The notes below the pieces were generated by a model. That model ran no database searches, was not told the DNA's origin, and saw only the letters and a list, made by a program, of their open reading frames with translations. The translations under genes and the position numbers were made by a program. From contig JACRCG010000274.1 in NCBI GenBank assembly GCA_016219145.1, positions 1-5,575 of the forward strand: 5,575 bases of DNA. The letters run 5' to 3'. This DNA comes from Deltaproteobacteria bacterium. GTDB lineage: Bacteria; Desulfobacterota; Desulfuromonadia; Geobacterales; Pseudopelobacteraceae. Numbering within the stretch: the stretch's first letter is position 1; each line of letters opens with the position of its first letter. Of this stretch, positions 1 to 5,172 are shown piece after piece.

Positions 1-468
1 TTCCAGAATGTGAGTCAGGTAGTAATTCAGTTCACGGAAACTGACCGAGGCCAGCAGGATGTAGGAGGTAATGGCCAGACCGGCCATAAAATAGGTGACC
101 CGCCGACCCTGGGTCAGCGCGCTGGCCATCAGGATCAGATAAATCAGCGACATGAAGGGGCTTGTCATCTTGCCGGTATACCAGCAGACCGCCACTATGA
201 ATGCCAGAAAAACTATCAGATCAGTAAAGGTCTTGAACTGATTATATTTGTTGGACATTACCCCATAACGGGCATTCAGGTTGTACAGAAACAGCAGGAT
301 GGAAAACACCACCAGAAAAACAGTGCTGGAGTGATCGACCGGCATCAGCTTGATATCCAGCGCCACCAGAGCAATCAGCAGCCAGGAAATATTGCCCATG
401 ATTCGGTCGTAGCCCTTGTAGCGCTGCTGGGAGTCATGACCGCTTTCAATCTGAAGTATGCCGTTCAT
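1..468 (-). CDS. Membrane sensor protein, N-terminal part (runs off left edge)
   Basis: Reading leftwards from an ATG at 468-466, the frame stays open for 156 codons to the window edge, so the C-terminus is missing. AAGGA (minus strand, at 480-476) lies 7 nt upstream of the ATG and supports this start. After a short charged N-terminus (about residues 1-22) there are five hydrophobic segments, roughly residues 23-42, 47-65, 81-98, 102-119 and 122-142. The fourth is entered by a TGKMTSPF segment and the fifth by QGRR. That pattern is typical of the multi-helix input domain placed before HAMP/PAS/GAF and then a histidine kinase or GGDEF output module, as in PilS-like kinases. The output domain is outside the window, so kinase versus cyclase cannot be decided. 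The gene begins 50 nt downstream of the yqaA-like gene on the same strand and has no evident promoter of its own, which suggests co-transcription. Confidence 0.72.
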   Translation of the reverse strand, partial: MNGILQIESGHDSQQRYKGYDRIMGNISWLLIALVALDIKLMPVDHSSTVFLVVFSILLFLYNLNARYGVMSNKYNQFKTFTDLIVFLAFIVAVCWYTGKMTSPFMSLIYLILMASALTQGRRVTYFMAGLAITSYILLASVSFRELNYYLTHILE

Positions 469-505
469 GTCTGGATCCTTCGATGAGGCTCAGGTGATGC
501 GTGTC

Positions 506-519
506 ATTCCAATTGGAAT
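506..519. repeat. 14-bp perfect palindrome at the end of the yqaA-like gene
   Basis: ATTCCAATTGGAAT is a perfect inverted repeat with no spacer. It touches the yqaA-like stop codon (521-519) and lies 38 bp before the start of the downstream sensor gene. It has no T-tract, so it does not look like a Rho-independent terminator. It could be a protein-binding site for the downstream gene or simply chance. Confidence 0.5.
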
Positions 520-968
520 TATCTGGTTGCGGCCAGTGTTACCCAGGCTGTAACCGCATAGCGAACCAGTTTGCCGGATGCGACCAGCAGTGTAAACAGG
601 CCGAAATTTATGCGCAGCATGCCGCCTGCCAGGCAGAGCGGATCACCGATTATCGGCAGCCACGAAAAAAACAGCGAGAAGGAACCGAAACGCCGATAAT
701 AGCTGCGGGCCCGCTCCTGCTGCTCCGGAGAAACACGCATGACCCGTTCAATCAGCCAACTCCCGCCCCAGATGCCTATCAGATAGGTCAGCACGGCTCC
801 CAGGTAATTGCCGACAGTAGCAACGGCAACCGTTGAAAACGGCTCATAGCCCCCCACCAGCATCATGACAAGCAGCCACTCTGACCCTAACGGCAAAAGG
901 GTCGATGCAAGCAGGCTCATGCAGAACAGGGCAACATAACCGGGCTGGTTGAGCCAATCGTGCAACAT
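519..968 (-). CDS. yqaA: YqaA/DedA-type small integral membrane protein (SNARE-associated family)
   Basis: A 149-residue, strongly hydrophobic protein of the length usual for the YqaA branch of the DedA/SNARE-associated superfamily. An N-terminal PLGSEW segment (P26, E30) matches the P-x-SE signature, followed by a GN-x-LG helix (residues 53-57). A basic stretch, YYRRFG (90-95), leads into SWLPIIGD (102-109) and an AGGMLRI segment (R119), which is the family's conserved re-entrant-loop region. DedA relatives are inner-membrane proteins linked to lipid-carrier flipping and membrane homeostasis; the YqaA branch has no settled function. I chose the ATG at 968-966 because the protein then begins close to the first helix. 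A TTG at 1025 would add 19 residues without a better ribosome site. No clear Shine-Dalgarno is seen at either start. A candidate promoter lies at 1079-1052. Confidence 0.85.
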   Translation of the reverse strand: MLHDWLNQPGYVALFCMSLLASTLLPLGSEWLLVMMLVGGYEPFSTVAVATVGNYLGAVLTYLIGIWGGSWLIERVMRVSPEQQERARSYYRRFGSFSLFFSWLPIIGDPLCLAGGMLRINFGLFTLLVASGKLVRYAVTAWVTLAATR

Positions 969-990
969 GACAGTATACGTCAGAAATGTA

Positions 991-1018
991 TTGTCAAAAT
1001 GGCTCAAAAAGGTACAAT
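991..1018 (+). promoter_or_regulatory. Candidate sigma-70 promoter for the WYL regulator operon
   Basis: TTGTCA (991-996) and TACAAT (1013-1018) are separated by 16 bp. Each differs from consensus at one or two positions. Transcription would begin near 1025, giving a leader of about 64 nt to the ATG at 1089. The -35 box lies just inside the start of the divergent yqaA-like gene's upstream region. Inferred from sequence only. Confidence 0.5.
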
Positions 1019-1051
1019 GCTCCAATGTTTTTCAGTGCGTCAGGGCTATAT

Positions 1052-1079
1052 ATTGTATCAATTATTTCAGTTTCGGCAA
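1052..1079 (-). promoter_or_regulatory. Candidate promoter for the leftward yqaA-like/sensor genes
   Basis: On the minus strand TTGCCG (1079-1074) and TACAAT (1057-1052) are 16 bp apart. The predicted start near 1045 gives a leader of about 77 nt to the ATG at 968. The -35 match is moderate (4 of 6). It lies inside the predicted leader of the WYL regulator, so the two promoters would face each other. Confidence 0.4.
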
Positions 1080-1088
1080 GGGGGAAGC

Positions 1089-2126
1089 ATGCAAAAGGGA
1101 AAACCGGCCAAAAAATATTCGCAGGCTGCCAGACTGCACTCCATCATCCGGCTGCTTGAAACCAGGCGCGGACTGACACTGGACGAACTGGCCCAGGAGT
1201 GCGGCGTCGACCGGCGCACCATCCACCGCGATCTGAACGCAGTTGAAGAAGCCGGCTACACGTTGACCTCGGAGTGGCTGGAAGGTAAAAAAGTCTACAG
1301 TTTTCTGACCAAATCCAGAAACATCCCACCGATCACTTTTACCCTGCCGCAACTGATGTCGCTCTATCTGTTGCGCTCGCTGGGGGCTCATCTGGCCGGA
1401 ACACCTTTTCAGGCCGAGATCGACGAACTGTTCCGCACCATCAACACGGTGCTGCCCGACCGGCATGTCGCGCATCTTGAACGAATCGCACGAGTATCGC
1501 TGCCGCTCCTGAACGGCTCCAGAGACTATGCTCAGGCTGCCGGGCATATTGCTGAGTTGCAGCGGGCGCTGCTGCAGCAGTATCGCATCCGGCTGACCTA
1601 TGCCAAAAAGAGCAAGGGTGAGGCCGACCTGTATGAAGTAGATCCCTACACGCTGGTCTTCCACAAGGGTGGCATCTACCTGCTCGGAAATGCCCACAAC
1701 CGTTCCGGCCTGCGTCTTTTTGCCCTGGAGAGGGTGCGTGGCATCGAAGTCACCCGCCAGCGCTTCGAGATTCCGGAAGGGTATCAGCCCGAAAGTCACT
1801 TCAGCAGCGCTTTTGGGCTTGTCAGCGATTGTCCGCTGAAGGTTGCGGTACGCTTTTCAGCCGAGATCGCTCACGCGGTAAAAGACCGCATCTGGATGGC
1901 TGGTCAGAAGATCGTCACTGATCCCGAAGGGCGTGTCACGATTCAATTCGAAGCGGCCGGCCAGATGGAGCTGGTGTCGTGGATTCTCTCTTACGGTATG
2001 CATGCCGAGGTGCTGGAACCGCCTGAACTGCGCCAGGAGGTCAAGCGTCAGGTGCGGGAGATGCGTGAGTTCTACCGGGGTAAAGACAAGGAGAAAGACA
2101 AAGGGGAGAAGAAGGGGAAGCGGTGA
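1089..2126 (+). CDS. WYL-domain transcriptional regulator with N-terminal HTH (YafY/DeoR-like)
   Basis: A 345-residue DNA-binding regulator. Residues about 10-65 form a winged helix of the HTH_11/DeoR type: LHSIIRLLETRRGLTLDELA, then the recognition helix VDRRTIHRDLNAVEEAGY. The WYL ligand-sensing domain spans about 155-230. Its core reads YEVDPYTLVFHKGGIYLLG, with the signature W-Y-L varied to I-Y-L, then RLFALERVRGIEV. A WCX-type C-terminal domain follows to about 325 (MELVSWILSYGMHAEVLEP). The last 15 residues are an odd Lys/Asp/Glu-rich tail. The ATG at 1089 is chosen because AAGGGGGAAG lies directly upstream and the HTH begins soon after. The frame is open further upstream, but that extension would cross the promoter. 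WYL domains bind nucleic acid or nucleotide ligands and often control stress or defence genes; the target here is unknown. Autoregulation and control of the divergent genes are plausible. Confidence 0.88.
   Translation: MQKGKPAKKYSQAARLHSIIRLLETRRGLTLDELAQECGVDRRTIHRDLNAVEEAGYTLTSEWLEGKKVYSFLTKSRNIPPITFTLPQLMSLYLLRSLGAHLAGTPFQAEIDELFRTINTVLPDRHVAHLERIARVSLPLLNGSRDYAQAAGHIAELQRALLQQYRIRLTYAKKSKGEADLYEVDPYTLVFHKGGIYLLGNAHNRSGLRLFALERVRGIEVTRQRFEIPEGYQPESHFSSAFGLVSDCPLKVAVRFSAEIAHAVKDRIWMAGQKIVTDPEGRVTIQFEAAGQMELVSWILSYGMHAEVLEPPELRQEVKRQVREMREFYRGKDKEKDKGEKKGKR
2082..2120 (+). repeat. Purine-rich imperfect tandem repeat encoding a charged C-terminal tail
   Basis: Units resembling AAAGACAAGGAG, AAAGACAAAGGGGAG and AAGAAGGGGAAG follow one another just before the WYL regulator's stop codon. 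They encode an alternating Lys/Asp/Glu tail. The pattern suggests replication slippage, and the tail lies outside the conserved WYL/WCX fold. Confidence 0.6.
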
Positions 2127-2163
2127 TAGATAGTTTTCCCGCAGGCCTTGGATTAACAGACTT

Positions 2164-3309
2164 ATGACCGATGACACACAACTGAATAACATCATCGCCG
2201 CCCGCATCGCCGAACAGGGGCGCATCACCTTTGCCGACTTCATGGCGGCCTGTCTTTATGAGCCGGGATTGGGGTACTATACCTCTGCAGGGCGTAAAGT
2301 CGGAGCGGAAGGGGATTTCTACACCAGCATAACCGTGCATGCCGCTTTCGGGCGGGTGATCGCCCGCGAGATCGCCCGGATGTGGCGCTGCATGGCTAAT
2401 CCTGGCAGATTCACGCTGGTGGAGTGCGGGGCCGGTAACGGCCGACTGGCCTGCGACATCATGGACTATCTCCGCGAACGGGAGGAAGGGCTGTATGACG
2501 GCTTGACGCTCGTGCTGGTGGAGCGGGAACCAACCCTGGAGGAAGCCCAGCGCACTATGCTTGCAAACCATGCAGACCGTTTGAGCTGGCTCTCTCCGGA
2601 GGAGTTTGCCGCAGGCGACTTTACCTTCAGCGGCTGCCTCTACTCCAACGAACTGATCGATGCCCTGCCGGTACACCGGGTGGTGATGACCACGGACGGC
2701 CTGCGCGAGATTTATGTCACCATCAGGGAGGGGGCGTTTGTTGAAGAACCGGGAGATCTGTCAACTCCTGAGATTGCAGAATATTTCAGGCGGATTGCGG
2801 TGGAACTGCACCCCGGACAACAGGCCGAGGTCAACCTGAACGGACCGAAATGGCTCTCAGCGGCCGCCCGGGCGCTTTCAAGCGGCTTTATCCTGACGAT
2901 TGATTACGGCTATCCGGCGCAGGAAATGTACTCGCAAAAACGCAATCTGGGGACTCTGCTCTGTTACCATCGCCACCAGATTGAGGAAAATCCCTACCTG
3001 CGTCTCGGTCTGCAGGACATCACTGCGCATGTGGATTTCACCACGCTGATGAAACGAGGTGAAGAGCTGGGACTTGTGAATCTCTGGTTCGGAGAGCAGT
3101 ACCGCTTCCTGCTTGCGGCCGGTATCATCGAGGAAATTGAGGAGATCGAGCGTTCCGACATTCCGGACGGGGAGAAGTTGCGGCTGCGGCTGACCCTCAA
3201 GAAGCTGATCATGCCCGAGGGGGGCATGGGCGACACCTTCCGGATCCTGGTTCAATCCAAGGGTGTTGATCAGCCGGATCTGCTCTGCCAGCGCCGGATC
3301 GGGGGCTGA
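2164..3309 (+). CDS. COG1565 SAM-dependent methyltransferase (NDUFAF7/MidA homolog, former DUF185)
   Basis: A 381-residue protein of the usual length for this family. The N-terminus has GRITFADFMAACLYEPGLGYY and then GDFYTSITVHAAFGRVIA, both hallmarks of COG1565. The SAM-binding glycine motif is LVECGAGNGRLACDIM (about residues 83-98). Further family motifs are SNELIDALPVHRV (from about 160), TIDYGYP (about 244) and DITAHVDFTTL (about 285-295). In mitochondria the homolog NDUFAF7 methylates an arginine of the complex I subunit NDUFS2 during assembly. The substrate of bacterial members is not established, and a protein-arginine methyltransferase role here is inference. The start at 2164 fits the family N-terminus, although only a weak ribosome site (GGA near 2148) is visible. 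It follows the WYL gene by 37 nt and precedes the HAD gene by 1 nt, indicating an operon. Confidence 0.9.
   Translation: MTDDTQLNNIIAARIAEQGRITFADFMAACLYEPGLGYYTSAGRKVGAEGDFYTSITVHAAFGRVIAREIARMWRCMANPGRFTLVECGAGNGRLACDIMDYLREREEGLYDGLTLVLVEREPTLEEAQRTMLANHADRLSWLSPEEFAAGDFTFSGCLYSNELIDALPVHRVVMTTDGLREIYVTIREGAFVEEPGDLSTPEIAEYFRRIAVELHPGQQAEVNLNGPKWLSAAARALSSGFILTIDYGYPAQEMYSQKRNLGTLLCYHRHQIEENPYLRLGLQDITAHVDFTTLMKRGEELGLVNLWFGEQYRFLLAAGIIEEIEEIERSDIPDGEKLRLRLTLKKLIMPEGGMGDTFRILVQSKGVDQPDLLCQRRIGG
3301..3305 (+). promoter_or_regulatory. Ribosome binding site deciding the HAD gene start
   Basis: GGGGG lies 5 nt before the ATG at 3311 and within the last codons of the methyltransferase gene. 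It favours 3311 over the upstream in-frame codon at 3263, which would add 16 residues of read-through from the preceding gene with no family character. Confidence 0.55.
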
Positions 3310-3310
3310 A

Positions 3311-3973
3311 ATGCCTACGACGGCCTATGCGGATATCCACGGAATTGTGTTCGACCTCGATGGCACCCTGTACGTTAATGATGCCTTCGCATCACTGATT
3401 CAGGACGCCGCAGCTAATTATATTGCCGGACTCAGGGCGATCAGCCCGGCAGAGGCCAGACAGCTGATAGACGGCACCCGCCGGCGTCTTTCGGAAGAGA
3501 GTGGCACGATCCAGACGCTCTCGGCCGTATGTACTGAATTAGGCGGCAGTGTCAGGGAACTCCATGTTATTTTTGCGGAGAAGCTGCGGCCGGAAGCCTG
3601 GCTGGTCAGGGACGAGCGGGTAGTTCATCTGCTGGCGAAACTGTCCGAAAAATACCCGCTTTACATCTACACCAACAATAACCGTGCCCTGGCAACCCGT
3701 ATTGTCAGCTATCTGGGGCTGAGCGACTTTTTCAGGCGTATTTTCGCCATTGATGACAACTGGCTGCCCAAGCCGGATGAGCAGATGCTGACGCGGATTT
3801 TATCCGAGATCGGGCTCGCGCCGGCCGAAGTACTGTTTGTGGGAGATCGTTACGATGTTGACCTGCGAGTGCCGGAACAGTTCGGCTGCCCGGTCTATCT
3901 GAGCCAGAGTGTGGAACAGCTGCTGCGGCTGGAAGAACTGCTGAATTCAGCCACACCTTCAGAAAGCAAATGA
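3311..3973 (+). CDS. HAD-superfamily (subfamily IA-like) phosphatase
   Basis: A 220-residue hydrolase with all four HAD motifs. Motif I is VFDLDGTLY (nucleophile D15, acid/base D17). Motif II is IYTNNN (T121). Motif III is the lysine of KPDEQ (K154). Motif IV is VGDRYDVDL (D179, D184). The helical insert between motifs I and II (about residues 22-100) is a C1-type cap, as in phosphoglycolate phosphatase, pyrimidine nucleotidase and related enzymes. It is probably a soluble cytoplasmic, Mg2+-dependent phosphomonoesterase; substrate cannot be assigned from sequence. The start 1 nt after the methyltransferase stop, with its ribosome site inside that gene, suggests translational coupling. GCTGAATTCAGC (3940-3951) near the 3' end is a 12-bp palindrome without a T-tract. 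Confidence 0.88.
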   Translation: MPTTAYADIHGIVFDLDGTLYVNDAFASLIQDAAANYIAGLRAISPAEARQLIDGTRRRLSEESGTIQTLSAVCTELGGSVRELHVIFAEKLRPEAWLVRDERVVHLLAKLSEKYPLYIYTNNNRALATRIVSYLGLSDFFRRIFAIDDNWLPKPDEQMLTRILSEIGLAPAEVLFVGDRYDVDLRVPEQFGCPVYLSQSVEQLLRLEELLNSATPSESK

Positions 3974-4044
3974 TCTTTTTGACTATGTAGGCTGTTCAGC
4001 CGCGTCATTGTGTGATCTTCGGCGGCACATGGCCTAGGAAATAG

Positions 4045-4083
4045 TTGGACGGAGAACACGTACTTTACCCGTCAATTTTTTTT
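4045..4083 (+). terminator. Possible Rho-independent terminator after the HAD gene
   Basis: TTGGACGG (4045-4052) can pair with CCGTCAA (4069-4075), with one G bulged out and a loop of about 16 nt. Eight T residues follow directly (4076-4083). The position, about 70 nt past the HAD stop, suits the end of the WYL-methyltransferase-HAD operon. The bulge and large loop make it weaker than a classic terminator. Confidence 0.4.
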
Positions 4084-4244
4084 ATTACTTCCCAAAAAAC
4101 GACACCACCTGTCATGTACCTCGGGCATACTGACATCACTTTACAATTATAATTATGGTTCTATGTCTGCCATGAGCGAGCCAATATGATCCAGTTATAT
4201 TCCCACAAAACCGCAACATAAATATTCTTTCAAGGTGCAGCCTG

Positions 4245-4280
4245 CCGTTACCTCGGTTGGTGAGGTGGTAGCAACCGTTA
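4245..4280. repeat. Inverted repeat flanked by a 6-bp direct repeat
   Basis: CGGTTG (4254-4259) pairs with CAACCG (4272-4277) across a 12-nt loop. An alternative, mutually exclusive hairpin pairs ACCTC (4250-4254) with GAGGT (4262-4266). CCGTTA occurs on both sides (4245-4250 and 4275-4280). No T-tract follows. Function unknown. Confidence 0.35.
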
Positions 4281-4348
4281 TCAGCTAAAGCTCTGGCTAT
4301 CCTCGGCATGGCGGTGTCTCAATAAACAGCCTGTCCCCTTTTAGATAC

Positions 4349-4376
4349 TTGACGGTGAATCAATAAATGATACATT
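4349..4376 (+). promoter_or_regulatory. Candidate promoter of the toxin-antitoxin operon
   Basis: TTGACG (4349-4354, 5 of 6 to consensus) and TACATT (4371-4376, 4 of 6) are 16 bp apart. Transcription would start about 4383, at the base before the toxin ATG (4384), so the mRNA would be leaderless or nearly so. The -10 box lies inside the palindrome at 4368-4380. Confidence 0.5.
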
Positions 4377-4380
4377 ATCA
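4368..4380. promoter_or_regulatory. Candidate operator: palindrome over the -10 box
   Basis: TGATA-CAT-TATCA is a perfect inverted repeat with 5-bp arms and a 3-bp centre. It covers the -10 hexamer and ends 3 bp before the toxin start. XRE antitoxins normally repress their own operon by binding such sites, so the downstream antitoxin is the obvious candidate ligand. The binding itself is inferred. Confidence 0.55.
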
Positions 4381-4383
4381 GGC

Positions 4384-4662
4384 ATGACTTGGACTGTAAA
4401 GACACACAAGAAAACTGAAAAGCAGATCAAAAAGCTACCTCAGAGGATTCAGGACATTTTAACGCGCCTGTTGCTAGAGCTTGAGTTGTCTGGGGCTGTC
4501 CGAGGTAATTGGTCAAATTACGGCAAGTTGACGGATACGCGGCATCATTGTCATCTAAAAGCAGGGCAACCGACGTATGTTGCTGTTTGGGAAGAGCGGA
4601 AAAACGAAATTCGATTGATTGAGGTGATTTATGTTGGAACACACGAGAAAGCACCATACTAA
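4384..4662 (+). CDS. RelE/HigB-family type II toxin (putative mRNA interferase)
   Basis: A 92-residue basic protein with the RelE/ParE-superfamily layout. The N-terminal helices are rich in Lys (KKTEKQIKKLPQRIQDILTRLL). A central strand follows with SNYGKL and HHCHLKAGQPTYVAVWE. The C-terminal hairpin EIRLIEVIYVGTHEKAPY ends in the typical Y-x-G-T-H-E-x-x-P-Y. RelE-type toxins cut mRNA on the ribosome; basic and aromatic residues suitable for this (H54, H55, H57, R72, H87, Y92) are present, but which act is not decided here. The ATG at 4384 is the only sensible start. No true Shine-Dalgarno precedes it, and CAGG at 4379-4382 is too close. The gene overlaps the antitoxin gene by 32 bp, giving the toxin-first order seen in higBA-type operons. 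Its codon usage is AT-richer than that of the upstream operon, which suggests horizontal acquisition. Confidence 0.85.
   Translation: MTWTVKTHKKTEKQIKKLPQRIQDILTRLLLELELSGAVRGNWSNYGKLTDTRHHCHLKAGQPTYVAVWEERKNEIRLIEVIYVGTHEKAPY
4621..4627 (+). promoter_or_regulatory. Antitoxin ribosome binding site inside the toxin gene
   Basis: GAGGTGA lies upstream of the ATG at 4631, with 6 nt between its AGG and the start codon, a near-ideal placement. It is much stronger than anything before the toxin gene. This would favour antitoxin synthesis over toxin from the shared mRNA. Confidence 0.7.
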
Positions 4663-4981
4663 AAATATTGAGGCACGTTTTACCGGCACTCCTGACCGTA
4701 TCCGCCGCTTGCGTGAACTGGCAAAAGAGGCTGGTATTGAAGATATTACCGACATGCTTTCTGTAGAAGAGGTATTTCCGGAAGTGCGAACGAACAAAGG
4801 CGGGGTCGTGTTGCGAGGCTCTCGCTATAAGGATGAATTGACACAAGAACAGTTGTCCCGGCTTACAGGAATACCACGTCCCCATATTTCAGGTATGGAG
4901 AGAGGGGCAAGGCCAATCGGCAAAGAGAATGCAAAGAAGCTTGCTGCCGCTTTCAATTGTGATTATCGGCTGTTTCTGTAA
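4631..4981 (+). CDS. XRE-family antitoxin with C-terminal HTH
   Basis: A 116-residue protein. Residues about 60-108 form a Cro/C1-type helix-turn-helix: DELTQEQLSRLTGIPRPHIS, then MERGARPIGKENAKKLAAAF, with the standard Q-x-x-L, I-x-x-x-x-IS and E-x-G-x-R-x-I pattern. The first 55 residues lie outside the HTH and hold a charged helical segment (PDRIRRLRELAKEAG) and an acidic stretch (VEEVFPEV). They are the likely toxin-neutralising part, by analogy with HigA-like antitoxins. It begins inside the toxin gene (32-bp overlap, +1 frame shift) with a strong ribosome site. It is expected to bind the toxin and repress the promoter at 4349-4376 through the palindrome at 4368-4380. No terminator is evident after its stop. 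Confidence 0.85.
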   Translation: MLEHTRKHHTKNIEARFTGTPDRIRRLRELAKEAGIEDITDMLSVEEVFPEVRTNKGGVVLRGSRYKDELTQEQLSRLTGIPRPHISGMERGARPIGKENAKKLAAAFNCDYRLFL

Positions 4982-5113
4982 GCAGGGGAAGGTTATGCCT
5001 TTCGCTGGGAATAGACCTATACCATCTCCCTTTCTCAAGTGATCCAGCAACTCCTGCAAATCCTCGGTCAAGGCATAGCTTGTCGCGTTTAATTTCACTT
5101 GCAACAAAAGCAT
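4982..5113 (-). other. Possible minus-strand gene remnant between antitoxin and HEPN genes
   Basis: An open frame starts at an ATG at 5113 (or GTG at 5098) and remains open leftwards into the antitoxin gene, stopping at 4889. The part outside the antitoxin reads like protein (ATSYALTEDLQELLDHLRKG, then IGLFPAKGITFP). There is no ribosome site and I recognise no family. It may be a decayed gene cut by arrival of the toxin-antitoxin pair, or chance. Confidence 0.2.
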
Positions 5114-5126
5114 GTTAGGCTACAAT
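5099..5126 (+). promoter_or_regulatory. Candidate promoter for the HEPN gene
   Basis: TTGCAA (5099-5104) and TACAAT (5121-5126) are 16 bp apart. Transcription would begin near 5133, 40 nt before the HEPN ATG at 5173. The -35 match is moderate (4 of 6) and the -10 good (5 of 6). It suggests the HEPN gene was transcribed separately from the toxin-antitoxin pair. Confidence 0.42.
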
Positions 5127-5172
5127 GCCATGCAGCAGAAAAATTGCTTATTAACAGTTGTCAGGGGCTGTA

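Larger units (their letters stand above)
3974..4383. other. Gene-free AT-rich spacer between the HAD operon and the toxin-antitoxin pair
   Basis: This 410-bp stretch has no open frame with coding character and no tRNA-like fold. It holds, in order: GGCTGTTCAGCC (3990-4001, tiny inverted repeat); a possible terminator (4045-4083); a 10-bp AT palindrome AATTATAATT (4145-4154); a hairpin and direct repeat around 4245-4280; CAGCCTGTCCCCTTTT (4327-4342), a possible REP-type scar; and the toxin-antitoxin promoter (4349-4376). The frame covering about 4208-4282 reads a short protein-like stretch (KYSFKVQPAVTSVGEVVATV) before a stop. This may be a decayed gene remnant or chance. Confidence 0.6.

Noticed and set aside
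10..486. Plus-strand open frame of 158 codons
   Set aside because: Rich in Gln/His and without family character; it is the opposite strand of the membrane sensor gene, which has clear transmembrane segments and a ribosome site.
971..990. Minus-strand TTGACA/TATACT pair just before the yqaA-like ATG
   Set aside because: The boxes are only 14 bp apart and the -10 lies about 3 bp from the start codon, so it could not drive a normal transcript.
1062..1799. Minus-strand open frame of 245 codons opposite the WYL regulator
   Set aside because: The plus strand encodes an unmistakable HTH-WYL protein here; the minus frame shows no recognisable motifs.
2041..2676. Minus-strand open frame of 211 codons
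   Set aside because: It overlaps the end of the WYL gene and the conserved N-terminal and SAM-binding motifs of the methyltransferase; it is a shadow frame.
3938..4001. Palindromes GCTGAATTCAGC and GGCTGTTCAGCC as a terminator of the HAD gene
   Set aside because: One is inside the coding region, the other would leave a 2-nt loop, and neither is followed by a T-tract.
4125..4153. A perfect TATAAT (4148-4153) in the gene-free spacer
   Set aside because: No -35-like hexamer at suitable spacing (the closest, CTGACA at 4130-4135, is only 12 bp away) and no gene starts nearby; it is likely a by-product of the AT-rich palindrome.
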